NCBI GenBank assembly: GCA_026169575.1
Contig: JAPFCT010000201.1
Coordinates: 1 to 18,045, forward strand
DNA: 18,045 nucleotides
Direction of reading: 5' to 3'
Source: Faecalimonas sp.
Lineage (GTDB): Bacteria; Bacillota_A; Clostridia; Lachnospirales; Lachnospiraceae
Below are positions 1-7,532 of the stretch, piece by piece (position 1 is the stretch's first letter; every line of letters starts with the position of its first letter). The position numbers and the translations under genes are program-made. The notes beneath the pieces are model-generated. The model was not told the origin of the DNA. It saw only the letters and a program-made list of their open reading frames with translations, and made no database searches.

Positions 1-85
1 ATTCTACTTTTGAATCAATGTGTTTTGCTCATCTCTATTCATTTTATAATATTTTATAATTTACTTTTCCTTGCTACGTGTATTA

Positions 86-94
86 TGTTATCAT
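86..94 (+). promoter_or_regulatory. Candidate extended -10 promoter of the AraC-family gene
   Basis: The bases TG-T-TATCAT form an extended -10 element (TGnTATAAT with one mismatch). A poor -35 (TTTTCC, 65-70) sits 18 bp upstream, which is typical of extended -10 promoters. The predicted transcript start is near 101, about 66 nt before the start codon at 167. The assignment rests on sequence match alone. Confidence 0.4.
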
Positions 95-118
95 ACTGCC
101 ATACCGTTTTTTAGATAT

Positions 119-148
119 AAAATTGACTACTTTTAGGTCAAAATTGAC
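119..148 (+). promoter_or_regulatory. Two direct repeats AAAATTGAC, 21 bp apart, before the AraC-type gene
   Basis: AAAATTGAC occurs at 119-127 and again, identically, at 140-148. The 21-bp centre-to-centre spacing is two helical turns. Tandem half-sites on one face of the DNA are the usual binding pattern of AraC-family dimers, each subunit using two helix-turn-helices. The repeats lie just before the Shine-Dalgarno AAGGAGG (151-157) and downstream of the predicted transcript start, so binding there would most simply repress the gene. Autoregulation is inferred. Confidence 0.4.
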
Positions 149-166
149 ATAAGGAGGATTCCATGC

Positions 167-1015
167 ATGATTGCATTCAAATATAAACAATTATACAATC
201 TCGAAGATACCGGCATCGCTATCAAATATTATACGGAAAGAGGTTACTATACACCGCCTCACTGGCATTCTCCGCTTGAACTGATCTTCGTACTCAACGG
301 TTCTGCCGAGATGAGCATCAATGGGCAAAAGCATCTTGTTGTTCCCGGAGAGTTTGTCTTAATTGACTCCAATCAGATTCATGAATCGAAATGCGCCACC
401 ATGACGATGGGGCTCTGTATCCACTATTCCCGTCAGCATCTGCAAAAATATATTTCTGATCTTGACCGTCTGAACCTTCAGTTCAGCCGGGATCTCCTCG
501 TCAAAGAGAAGCTCGATATCTATCTCCAGATCTGTGAATTGTTAAAAAAGCTGCCGCCCCTCTATGTCCAGCAGCCTCTCGGATACCGCCTGGAATGTGA
601 GTCAATCGCAATGGAAGTACTTTATCTGATCCTGACACATTTTTCCCGCCCTGCCGAAGAATCATTGATCCCGGAAAATGTAGGAAGCCTTGACAGACTA
701 AGTACGATCACGTCCTATGTGGATGAACATTACAGCCAGCCTATTTCACTCGAAGAAGCAGCTGAGAGGACAGGGCTGAGCCGGGAGTATTTCTGTCGTT
801 TCTTCAAGCAGAATCTGGGGGTAACTTTCACGCGCTATGTCAATCAGATCCGCCTGATCCATATTTACCACGATATCTGCAATACAGACGATAGCATTAT
901 GGAAATCGTCGAACGGCACGGTTTCACAAACTACAAACTGTTCAACAAGATGTTCAAAGAAATCTACGGGTGTACGCCGCGGGAGAGCCGGCATAAAGTT
1001 ACGACAAAAAATTAG
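167..1015 (+). CDS. AraC-family transcriptional regulator with N-terminal cupin domain
   Basis: This is a 282-residue DNA-binding regulator. The N-terminal part (about residues 25-75) is a cupin-type sensor domain with a PPHWHSPLE stretch (His32, His34) and a following PGEFVLIDSNQIHE segment. In this family that fold usually binds a sugar or other small ligand. The C-terminal third (about 178-275) is the AraC/XylS double helix-turn-helix, with SLEEAAERTGLSREYFCRFFK as first helix-turn-helix and the signature GFTNYKLFNKMFKEIYGCTPRESR at the end. The start at 167 is chosen because AAGGAGG (151-157) lies 9 nt before it. An ATG at 163 opens only a 7-codon frame. The ligand is unknown; in gut Clostridia such regulators often control carbohydrate genes. 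The next gene on the same strand, the SLH protein, has its own promoter, so regulation of it is possible but unproven. Confidence 0.93.
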   Translation: MIAFKYKQLYNLEDTGIAIKYYTERGYYTPPHWHSPLELIFVLNGSAEMSINGQKHLVVPGEFVLIDSNQIHESKCATMTMGLCIHYSRQHLQKYISDLDRLNLQFSRDLLVKEKLDIYLQICELLKKLPPLYVQQPLGYRLECESIAMEVLYLILTHFSRPAEESLIPENVGSLDRLSTITSYVDEHYSQPISLEEAAERTGLSREYFCRFFKQNLGVTFTRYVNQIRLIHIYHDICNTDDSIMEIVERHGFTNYKLFNKMFKEIYGCTPRESRHKVTTKN

Positions 1016-1065
1016 TTTCCCATTTTTCTGTTATTCTTCATAACTTCATATCCAAATACTAATAC

Positions 1066-1094
1066 TTGAATATTCGCTTTCTTTATACTACAAT
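1066..1094 (+). promoter_or_regulatory. Sigma-A promoter of the SLH protein gene
   Basis: TTGAAT (1066-1071) and TACAAT (1089-1094) are separated by exactly 17 bp. Each is close to the -35 and -10 consensus. The predicted start is near 1101, giving a leader of about 89 nt. This indicates that the SLH gene is transcribed independently of the AraC-type gene. Confidence 0.6.
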
Positions 1095-1105
1095 TATATT
1101 AATCC

Positions 1106-1152
1106 GATTAAGACAATAACTTGCCTGACGTTGAAATTTATTGTTCTTAATC
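1106..1152 (+). repeat. Imperfect palindrome in the SLH gene leader
   Basis: GATTAAGACAATAA (1106-1119) is complementary to 1138-1152, giving 14 base pairs with a single bulged T at 1144 and an 18-nt loop (1120-1137). It starts a few bases after the predicted transcript start and ends 25 nt before the Shine-Dalgarno (1177-1183). There is no U-tract, so it is not a standard terminator. It may be an mRNA-stabilising leader hairpin or an operator. Confidence 0.55.
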
Positions 1153-1189
1153 CATTTGAAGCTACAGTTTTTAAGTAAGGAGGAATTCT

Positions 1190-2509
1190 ATGAAAAAGAA
1201 ACTACTACACTTATCAAGCGTTATTTTGATGACCGGAATTTTTGTTCTTCCCGTTCAGGCTCAAAATGTAGACCAATACCCTGATGTGCATCCTCAGGAC
1301 TGGTACTATGAATACGTCAAAGATGTAACTGAAAAAGATCTGATGACAGGGTATGATGACGGTAGTTTTGGAGCTGTTAATGATCTGGCAAGAGGTGAAT
1401 TTGCAACAATTCTGTACCGTATGGATGGAAGTCCACAGATTAGCTTTGAACCTATCTATCCGGATGTAACTGGAAGTTGGTTTTACTCTGAACCTGTTAC
1501 ATGGGCAAATAAAGAACAGATAATTACAGGATATGAAAACGGGAACTTTGGTCCTGCCGACAAAATAACCCGGGAACAAGTTGCAACAATTATGTACCGC
1601 TATGCCAAAACCCATGATCAGAATCTTTCTGCACATGGTGATTACTCTGTTTTCCCAGATGGAAATAATGTCAGTCCTTTTGCCTCCGAAGCGATGCGGT
1701 GGGCAATAGGCGAAGGAATTATTAAAGGAAATGATAATGGTACACTTGATCCTCAGGGGAATGTATCCCGTGCAGTATGTGCTACCATCATTTCAAGATA
1801 TGTCTCAGATGAAACTGAAAATGATGAAAGTTCTTCAATCCACTGGACATTTTCTGATGGAGAAAATGGAGCATTAACAAAACGAAATGACACATTATCA
1901 GGTCTTACTTATGCATCTGCACATGGACCTTATCCGATCGTTGCTCCTGACGAAGGTATTAACTGGGAGAGAGATGTGCTGACAGATTCAAAAACGTATT
2001 CATGGTACAGTAAGGACGATAATGCGACAGACCGTCTTCATCAGGCTGTTCCCTGGAAAGGTGATACACAAGGTGCGCTGCCACCTGAAGATTCAGATGT
2101 CTATCAAGTGTGGCTAAAAAAAGGAAATGGGGTTCCTTTCAACGAATGGTTCCATACATGGTTTGAGCAAATCTACTTCTATTCTGTGGACGACCCTTAC
2201 GCAAAAGAAAGTATTCAAAAGCTGGGAATTGATATGGGTGCATTTGGATTCCAACTTTGCCAGACATCTGTCACAGAAGATGAATTTTTAAGCAAACGTC
2301 CCCCTGCATCCAACTATCCCCATGTTACAGTTTCAGATATTACAGTACCTCCTGTAAATGGTGCCGTTTTAGTCTGGATCAGTAATACCGGAAAAGTTAT
2401 TCCATTTAATGGAGAATACATTGTTTCTTATAGTGTCTATGGAGGAACCGAACAATGGGCAAATACCCCTCAGCAAGGTCAGCTTGCGTGGGGCATTAAA
2501 ACAAATTAG
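1190..2509 (+). CDS. Secreted S-layer-homology (SLH) domain protein with unrecognised C-terminal domain
   Basis: This is a 439-residue exported surface protein. Residues 1-24 are a signal peptide: KKK, a hydrophobic core, then PVQAQ, with probable cleavage after VQA. Three SLH repeats follow at about 27-80, 84-143 and 150-207. Each carries the D-x-x-G-x-(F/L) turn and an R-x-(E/Q/A)-x-x-(A/T) segment (ARGEFAT, TREQVAT, SRAVCAT). SLH domains anchor proteins non-covalently to secondary cell-wall polymers. Residues about 215-439 match no family I know. This half is rich in Trp (HWTF, NWER, SWYS, PWKG, VWLK, EWFHTWF, VWIS, QWAN, AWGI) and has a beta-rich, ligand-binding look, but no function can be assigned. 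The start is supported by AAGGAGG (1177-1183), 6 nt before ATG. The gene is visibly more AT-rich than the - strand genes, which with its place beside tRNA genes hints at an accessory gene. Confidence 0.9.
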   Translation: MKKKLLHLSSVILMTGIFVLPVQAQNVDQYPDVHPQDWYYEYVKDVTEKDLMTGYDDGSFGAVNDLARGEFATILYRMDGSPQISFEPIYPDVTGSWFYSEPVTWANKEQIITGYENGNFGPADKITREQVATIMYRYAKTHDQNLSAHGDYSVFPDGNNVSPFASEAMRWAIGEGIIKGNDNGTLDPQGNVSRAVCATIISRYVSDETENDESSSIHWTFSDGENGALTKRNDTLSGLTYASAHGPYPIVAPDEGINWERDVLTDSKTYSWYSKDDNATDRLHQAVPWKGDTQGALPPEDSDVYQVWLKKGNGVPFNEWFHTWFEQIYFYSVDDPYAKESIQKLGIDMGAFGFQLCQTSVTEDEFLSKRPPASNYPHVTVSDITVPPVNGAVLVWISNTGKVIPFNGEYIVSYSVYGGTEQWANTPQQGQLAWGIKTN

Positions 2510-2565
2510 AAATTCAGATTCTCTCTTTCAGCAAGCGCTGTTTATGCTTACTAATAATAAAAAAC

Positions 2566-2623
2566 AAAAATCTTTCATGGAATATGATACACTGAAAAAT
2601 ATATCATTCCATGAAAGATTTTT
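2566..2623. terminator. Bidirectional rho-independent terminator
   Basis: A long hairpin pairs 2566-2581 with 2608-2623 perfectly (AAAAATCTTTCATGGA arm). After a 2-nt bulge (2582-2583), ATGATA (2584-2589) continues the pairing with TATCAT (2602-2607). The loop is 12 nt. A-rich sequence on the left and T-rich sequence on the right give a U-tract in both directions. It lies between the converging SLH gene and tRNA operon and can end both transcripts. Confidence 0.8.
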
Positions 2624-2675
2624 ATTTTAAAAAAATAAGAAACTCCCATATACACTGGTAACTCTCTTTTACTAC

Positions 2676-2762
2676 TGCCGCAGACCGGAATCGAACCGGT
2701 ACGGGAGTATAAGTCCCGCAGGATTTTAAGTCCTGTGCGTCTGCCTGTTCCGCCACTGCGGC
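2676..2762 (-). tRNA. tRNA-Leu, anticodon UAA
   Basis: On the - strand this 87-nt gene has acceptor arms GCCGCAG and CTGCGGC with discriminator A. The anticodon arm is CAGGA-CTTAAAA-TCCTG (anticodon TAA, reading UUA). It has a long class II variable arm (CGGGACTTATACTCCCG) and a T arm CCGGTTCGAATCCGG. The 3' CCA is not encoded, because the next - strand bases are GTA. It lies 89 nt downstream of tRNA-Tyr and is probably cotranscribed with it. The long variable arm and UAA anticodon make the identity clear. Confidence 0.96.
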
Positions 2763-2851
2763 ATATATTATTTGATAATGGTTTTTTAATGAAAAAGTTC
2801 TGCACTGTTTGTTCTGGCTTTAACAAAACGGTCTCCGTCTCTTTCATTGAC

Positions 2852-2933
2852 TGGATGGAGAAGGATTCGAACCTTCGAAGGCGTTGCCAACAGATTTACA
2901 GTCTGCCCCCTTTGGCCACTCGGGAATCCATCC
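2852..2933 (-). tRNA. tRNA-Tyr, anticodon GUA
   Basis: On the - strand this 82-nt gene has acceptor arms GGATGGA and TCCATCC with discriminator A. The anticodon arm is CAGA-CTGTAAA-TCTG (anticodon GTA), followed by a bacterial class II variable arm and a T arm AAGGTTCGAATCCTT. The CCA end is not encoded. It is the first gene after the promoter at 2969-2997. Confidence 0.96.
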
Positions 2934-2941
2934 ATTTCTGT

Positions 2942-2956
2942 GAGGCAAACTGCCTC
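2942..2956 (-). other. Short hairpin in the tRNA operon leader
   Basis: GAGGCA (2942-2947) and TGCCTC (2951-2956) form a perfect 6-bp stem with a 3-nt loop. It sits between the predicted transcript start (about 2962) and the mature 5' end of tRNA-Tyr. It would form the 5' end of the precursor and may influence stability or 5' processing. That role is inferred. Confidence 0.4.
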
Positions 2957-2968
2957 AACTAGTATATA

Positions 2969-2997
2969 TTTATATCATATCCGACCTGGAAATGCAA
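2969..2997 (-). promoter_or_regulatory. Sigma-A promoter of the tRNA-Tyr/tRNA-Leu operon
   Basis: On the - strand, TTGCAT (2992-2997) and TATAAA (2969-2974) are separated by exactly 17 bp. The predicted start near 2962 is about 28 nt before tRNA-Tyr. Both hexamers are near consensus, as expected of a tRNA promoter. Confidence 0.7.
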
Positions 2998-3026
2998 GCA
3001 GTTTTTTCATCATTTTTTAGATGGTA

Positions 3027-3076
3027 GATTACGATTGCAACTTGAACTAACAAAAGTTCAGGTTGCAGTCGTAATC
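3027..3076. repeat. 50-bp imperfect palindrome just after the GH13 stop codon
   Basis: Arms 3027-3048 and 3055-3076 (22 nt each, 6-nt loop) pair along their whole length except at two positions. In RNA made from the + strand these two are U-G wobbles. In RNA from the - strand, the direction of the adjacent glycosidase gene, they become C-A mismatches. The - strand has no U-tract after the stem, so it is not a textbook terminator. It starts 3 nt beyond the GH13 stop codon. It may be a 3' stabilising hairpin, a weak terminator, or the remains of a small mobile palindrome. Confidence 0.6.
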
Positions 3077-3079
3077 CGC

Positions 3080-5125
3080 CTACTTCTTTTCCATAATCTT
3101 TCTCGAGCAAAGAACGATCGCGGAATGTCTTCCCATATTCAGCACAACTTCGCCCTGATCGATCAGCACATAATCCGGCTCCATCGTATATCCCTGCTCA
3201 TAGGTGTACAAAAGCCGGTCCATCTTCCCTTTCATCGGAAGTTCTGCCATCCATACCGGAACCGTGATCTCTTTTAACTTCTTGCTGTTATTGATGATCA
3301 CGACAATCTGCTGTTCTTCTGAAAAACGGCTGTATGCCAGTACATTCTCATCCCAGAAAAGCATCTTGATCGATCCACACCGGAGTACAGATTGCTCCTT
3401 ATGGATCCGGATCATATCTTTGTGGAACTGAAGCAGTTCCTGATCTTCCTGCCCCCACGGATATGTCCTTCGATTATCCGGGTCCGTAAAACCGCAGACA
3501 CCTGCCTCGTCACCATAATAGACGGTCGGCGCGCCCACCCAGGTCATCTGCATCACAACTGCACTTCGCATGACTGCCGGGTTGATCCCTTCCTTTGCCG
3601 CCTTGTAACCGAGATTCTGCACACGGCCTACAATGTGATTCGTCCGTGTCAGAAACCGGGAATGATCATGATTCGACAACTCATTCATCGCCACCTGCAA
3701 AGATGGCGTCTGCATCGCTGCCATATGATGGCTCATCACACTGACAAAATGGTCTGCATTTCCCCACAGATCCTGCCTTCTCTCATCACTGTGCTTCTCC
3801 ATCCCGGTGAAAAACCATGTGAGTGGTTCCATAAATGCATCGTAGTTCATAACAGTATCCCACTCATCACCTTGAAGCCATTCTCTTGGATCCCCATAAT
3901 GCTCGGCAAGGATCAGCGCCTCCGGATTGGCCTCCTTGACGGCTATGCGGAATTTCTTCCAGAACTCATGATTAAACTCGTTGGAATAACCGAGATCTGC
4001 CGCCACATCCAGACGCCATCCATCCACATTATAAGGTGGTGATACCCATTTCCTGGCAACCTTCAATATATATTCCTGCAATTCTTCAGAACCTTCGTAA
4101 TTGAGCTTCGGCAAAGTGTCATGTCCCCACCAGCCATCGTAACTAGGGTTATACGGCCATTCTTCTTTGAAAAACCGGAAAAAGTTGTGGTAAGGACTAT
4201 CCTCAGCCACATACGCTCCCTTTCCATATCCTTGCTGGCTCTCATAAATCCGCTCTCTGTCCAGCCATTTATTGAAAGAGCCACAGTGATTGAAAACACC
4301 GTCGATAATGACCTTGATGCCTCTTTTATGAAATTCCTCCACAAGTTCTGCAAAAAAAGCATTGCTTGCCTCAAGATTTTTCGGATTGGTCGTGCGGATC
4401 TGGTACTTTTTTGCCTGACTGTTATCGAGACATCCATCCGGCAGCGCTTCTCCGCCGTCCTCCACGATCACCCCATAATGTGGATCGATATGGTCATAGT
4501 CCTGAATATCATATTTATGATTCGACGGCGAGACAAACAATGGGTTAAAATAGACAGCTTCCACACCAAGCTCCTGAAGATAGTCTATTTTTTCGAGAAC
4601 TCCTTTCAGATCGCCCCCGTAGAATTCCCTGACTCCCATGAAAGCCGGATACTTGGACCAGTCCTTTACCTGAGCGCTATGCTCCCCGATATAAGCATAT
4701 TCGCCGGTTTCCACATCGTTCGTCGGATCCCCGTTATAAAAGCGGTCTACAAAGATCTGATACATGACCGCTCCTTTTGCCCACCCAGGTGTTGCAAATC
4801 CCGGCGTGATCATAAAGGAATAAAAATCTTCCCGGTTTCCTGCCACTCCGCACCGGTTAAAATATTTCACTTCTCCCCCGCTGCAGATCTGAAAGGCATA
4901 GTGGAACTCCTTTTCTCCGAGCTGCCATTCTATCTCATAGTAGTCGAAAACTCCTTTTGTTTCCCTTTTCTCAAGCTCATAGGACTGATTTCCAACAAGC
5001 AGGAACACCTGATCTACATCATCTTTTGCTGTCCGGAAACGCAGAAGAATCTTTTCATTTTTCTTTGGTTCTGCTGGTATCACATAATTTCCGGTACCGT
5101 CACAGAACAATGCCTGTATATTCAT
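3080..5125 (-). CDS. GH13 alpha-glucosidase/neopullulanase-type enzyme, cytoplasmic
   Basis: This 681-residue glycoside hydrolase family 13 enzyme hydrolyses alpha-glucosidic bonds in maltodextrins or cyclodextrins. Residues 1-110 form an N-terminal beta domain like that of neopullulanases and cyclomaltodextrinases. The barrel begins at about 118 (VMYQIFVDRFYNGD). Conserved regions are seen in order: DGVFNH (275-280); GWRLDVA with nucleophile Asp373; ILAEH with acid/base Glu408; and SNHD with Asp487. A C-terminal beta domain ends the protein. No signal peptide is present, so it acts on imported oligosaccharides. I chose the ATG at 5125 because GAGGT lies 7 nt before it. An in-frame ATG at 5155 has no ribosome binding site and adds 10 atypical residues. 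It follows ftsH by 35 nt, and no terminator is visible between them, so it may be read from the ftsH transcript. The exact substrate cannot be told. Confidence 0.92.
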   Translation of the reverse strand: MNIQALFCDGTGNYVIPAEPKKNEKILLRFRTAKDDVDQVFLLVGNQSYELEKRETKGVFDYYEIEWQLGEKEFHYAFQICSGGEVKYFNRCGVAGNREDFYSFMITPGFATPGWAKGAVMYQIFVDRFYNGDPTNDVETGEYAYIGEHSAQVKDWSKYPAFMGVREFYGGDLKGVLEKIDYLQELGVEAVYFNPLFVSPSNHKYDIQDYDHIDPHYGVIVEDGGEALPDGCLDNSQAKKYQIRTTNPKNLEASNAFFAELVEEFHKRGIKVIIDGVFNHCGSFNKWLDRERIYESQQGYGKGAYVAEDSPYHNFFRFFKEEWPYNPSYDGWWGHDTLPKLNYEGSEELQEYILKVARKWVSPPYNVDGWRLDVAADLGYSNEFNHEFWKKFRIAVKEANPEALILAEHYGDPREWLQGDEWDTVMNYDAFMEPLTWFFTGMEKHSDERRQDLWGNADHFVSVMSHHMAAMQTPSLQVAMNELSNHDHSRFLTRTNHIVGRVQNLGYKAAKEGINPAVMRSAVVMQMTWVGAPTVYYGDEAGVCGFTDPDNRRTYPWGQEDQELLQFHKDMIRIHKEQSVLRCGSIKMLFWDENVLAYSRFSEEQQIVVIINNSKKLKEITVPVWMAELPMKGKMDRLLYTYEQGYTMEPDYVLIDQGEVVLNMGRHSAIVLCSRKIMEKK

Positions 5126-5160
5126 AAAGAGAACCTCATTTCCCAGACTTTCCATTCTGT

Positions 5161-6990
5161 TTATTCGCCGTCAAACAATGCTTCAAATTCTTCCCTTGTG
5201 ATCTTTTCCTTCTCCAACAACAGATCTGCACATGCATGAAGCACATGGTCATATTTCTGAATGATCGCTTTTGCATCTGCATAACACTCATCGATGATCC
5301 GTTTGACTTCTTCGTCGATCTTTCCTGCCACTGCCTCGCCGTAGCCGCGGGATGCATGTGCAAGATCTCTTCCGATAAATACTTCATCCTCGTCATTGTC
5401 ATAGTTGATCAGACCTAATTCCTCAGACATACCGAACTTTGTCACCATCGATCTCGCAATTCCCGTCGCCTGCTTAATATCCTGGGAAGCACCGGTCGTG
5501 ATATCATCAAATACAAGTTCCTCGGCAATTCTTCCTCCAAGCGCCACTGTGATATCCTGGATCATCTTCCCTTTTGTGTTAAATAAATCATCTTTTTCTG
5601 GAAGCGGCATCGTATATCCGGCTGCACCAACCCCGGTCGGAATAATAGAGACGCTGTACACCGGTCCCACATCCGGAAGTACATGGAATAAGATCGCATG
5701 CCCCGCCTCATGAAACGCTGTGATCTTCTTCTCTTTCTCGGAGATGACACGGCTCTTCTTCTCTGCGCCGATCCCGACTTTGACAAACGCATGGCGGATA
5801 TCCGACTGCTGGATATACACCCGTCCTTCTTTTGCAGCCATGATCGCAGCCTCGTTCAGAAGATTCTCAAGATCTGCCCCTGCAAACCCTGCTGTCGTCT
5901 GCGCAACCTGCTTCAGATCCACATCTTCGCTGAGCGGCTTACCTTTTGCATGCACCTTTAAGATCTCTTCTCTTCCCTGAACGTCCGGTCTTCCGACCAT
6001 GACCTTCCGGTCAAATCTTCCCGGGCGGAGGATCGCCGGGTCAAGGATATCTACACGGTTTGTCGCAGACATCACGATGATCCCTTCATTGACACCAAAT
6101 CCGTCCATCTCTACGAGCAGCTGATTTAATGTCTGTTCTCTCTCGTCATGTCCGCCGCCCATACCGGTTCCACGTCTTCTTGCAACCGCATCGATCTCAT
6201 CAATGAAGATAATACACGGTGCATTTTTCTTTGCTTCCTCAAAGAGGTCCCTCACACGGGATGCTCCGACACCGACAAACATCTCTACGAAATCTGAACC
6301 GGAGATTGTAAAGAACGGCACTCCGGCTTCTCCGGCAACCGCCTTCGCAAGCAATGTCTTTCCGGTTCCCGGAGGTCCTACAAGCAGCACTCCTTTCGGG
6401 ATCCTTGCCCCGACCTGAATGTATTTCTTAGGCTCTTTTAAGAAGTCTACGATCTCTTCTAACTCTTCTTTTTCTTCTTTGAGACCCGCAACATTTGCAA
6501 ATGTTACTTTTTTGTCCTGGTCTGTGCTGAGTCTTGCCCTGCTCTTTCCAAAACTCATCGCCTTCGCGTTTGCCCCGCCGCCTGCCTGGCGGTTCATCAT
6601 CACAAACAGAAGCAATACAACTCCGACTGTCATCACAAGCGGGAGTACGACTGTTGTAAATACAGAAGGCTTCGGCATGTCTGCCACTTTGTATGAAACA
6701 TGATTTTCTTCAAGAACGTCCTGCACTTCTTCGGTGTTCAGTACGTTCATGCTCTTGGAATAATCCTGATCTTTCAGATAAATCTTCAGTGTTCCGGTTG
6801 GCGTCTCCTTATTCGGACTGATCACAACGGAATCCACGTTGTCTTCCTTTAAATCTTCCCGGAACATCGCTTCTGTATACTGCTGTTCCGTACTCTGCAT
6901 CCGGTCTGAAAACCAGAACACCGCAAACAGAACGATCACAAGCATCAGAAGCGAGGCTCCGCTGGCTCCTCTATATTTCTTATTATCCAA
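5161..6990 (-). CDS. ftsH: ATP-dependent zinc metalloprotease FtsH
   Basis: This 609-residue membrane-bound hexameric AAA+ protease degrades misfolded membrane proteins and regulatory proteins. It has a first membrane helix at about 12-29, an extracytoplasmic segment (30-108) and a second helix at about 110-132. The AAA module carries Walker A GPPGTGKT (205-212), pore loop FVG (238-240), Walker B IIFIDEID (260-267) and the second region of homology ending in RPGRFDR (322-328). The protease site is HEAGH (427-431) with the third zinc ligand expected at Asp504 (GASQD). All key residues are present and the length is normal. The start codon is TTG: no ATG lies nearby, and AAGGGG precedes it by about 7 nt. 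It begins 14 nt after hpt, in the conserved tilS-hpt-ftsH order. Confidence 0.97.
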   Translation of the reverse strand: MDNKKYRGASGASLLMLVIVLFAVFWFSDRMQSTEQQYTEAMFREDLKEDNVDSVVISPNKETPTGTLKIYLKDQDYSKSMNVLNTEEVQDVLEENHVSYKVADMPKPSVFTTVVLPLVMTVGVVLLLFVMMNRQAGGGANAKAMSFGKSRARLSTDQDKKVTFANVAGLKEEKEELEEIVDFLKEPKKYIQVGARIPKGVLLVGPPGTGKTLLAKAVAGEAGVPFFTISGSDFVEMFVGVGASRVRDLFEEAKKNAPCIIFIDEIDAVARRRGTGMGGGHDEREQTLNQLLVEMDGFGVNEGIIVMSATNRVDILDPAILRPGRFDRKVMVGRPDVQGREEILKVHAKGKPLSEDVDLKQVAQTTAGFAGADLENLLNEAAIMAAKEGRVYIQQSDIRHAFVKVGIGAEKKSRVISEKEKKITAFHEAGHAILFHVLPDVGPVYSVSIIPTGVGAAGYTMPLPEKDDLFNTKGKMIQDITVALGGRIAEELVFDDITTGASQDIKQATGIARSMVTKFGMSEELGLINYDNDEDEVFIGRDLAHASRGYGEAVAGKIDEEVKRIIDECYADAKAIIQKYDHVLHACADLLLEKEKITREEFEALFDGE

Positions 6991-7004
6991 TTTATGTCCC
7001 CTTC

Positions 7005-7532
7005 CTATTCTACGCCTTCTACAACTCCGATATATGGGAGATTTCTGTATTTCTGCGCATAGTCAAGACCATATCCCACAACAAACTCGTCCGGGATATT
7101 GAATCCTACATAATCTACATTGACATCCATCACTCTTCTCTCCGGTTTATCTAACAGTGTGCAGAGCTTCATACTGCTTGGATTTCTCTTCTTGAGGATC
7201 TCAAGAAGGTAAGATAATGTACGTCCAGAGTCAATGATATCTTCTACCACAAGCACGTCTTTTCCTTCCAGGCTTTCATCCAGATCTTTGGCGATCTTTA
7301 CTACTCCGCTGGATGCTGTTCCGTCTCCATAGCTGCTCACACTCATAAAGTCCATAGAAACCGGAACCGTGATTCTCTTTGCCAGTTCGCACATAAAGAA
7401 TACGCCTCCCTTGAGTACGCAGATCAGATGTACTTGTTTTCCTTCGTAATCTTTGCTGATCTTCTCTCCTAATTCTCTGATTCTCTTTTCTACTTCTTCT
7501 TCTGAAACTAATACCTTAATTGTCTCTGCCAT
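7005..7532 (-). CDS. hpt: Hypoxanthine phosphoribosyltransferase
   Basis: This 175-residue purine salvage enzyme converts hypoxanthine (and usually guanine) plus PRPP to IMP or GMP. The PRPP-binding signature [13 protein letters not shown] is at 93-105. Other family marks are the VLKGG loop (39-43), SSYGDGT (66-72) and the C-terminal [20 protein letters not shown] stretch, typical of bacterial Hpt. The ATG at 7532 is chosen because GGAGG lies 8 nt before it. An ATG at 7547 overlaps that ribosome binding site and adds only five residues. The gene overlaps the end of tilS by 17 nt and precedes ftsH by 14 nt, implying translational coupling. Confidence 0.96.
   Translation of the reverse strand: MAETIKVLVSEEEVEKRIRELGEKISKDYEGKQVHLICVLKGGVFFMCELAKRITVPVSMDFMSVSSYGDGTASSGVVKIAKDLDESLEGKDVLVVEDIIDSGRTLSYLLEILKKRNPSSMKLCTLLDKPERRVMDVNVDYVGFNIPDEFVVGYGLDYAQKYRNLPYIGVVEGVE

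Noticed and set aside
163..186. A 7-codon ATG frame overlapping the start of the AraC-type gene
   Set aside because: It arises from the ATGCATGATT sequence. Its spacing of 5 nt from the Shine-Dalgarno is worse than that of the real start at 167, and there is no sign of an attenuator.
2510..3079. Integration site of a mobile element at the tRNA genes
   Set aside because: No integrase, no repeat of a tRNA 3' end and no transposase is visible in the window. The accessory nature of the AraC-type and SLH genes remains a guess.
4121..5239. A long + strand open frame (372 codons) opposite the GH13 gene and the end of ftsH
   Set aside because: It runs antisense to two well-supported genes, has no ribosome binding site, and its translation looks like no protein family. 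It is a shadow of the codon bias on the other strand.
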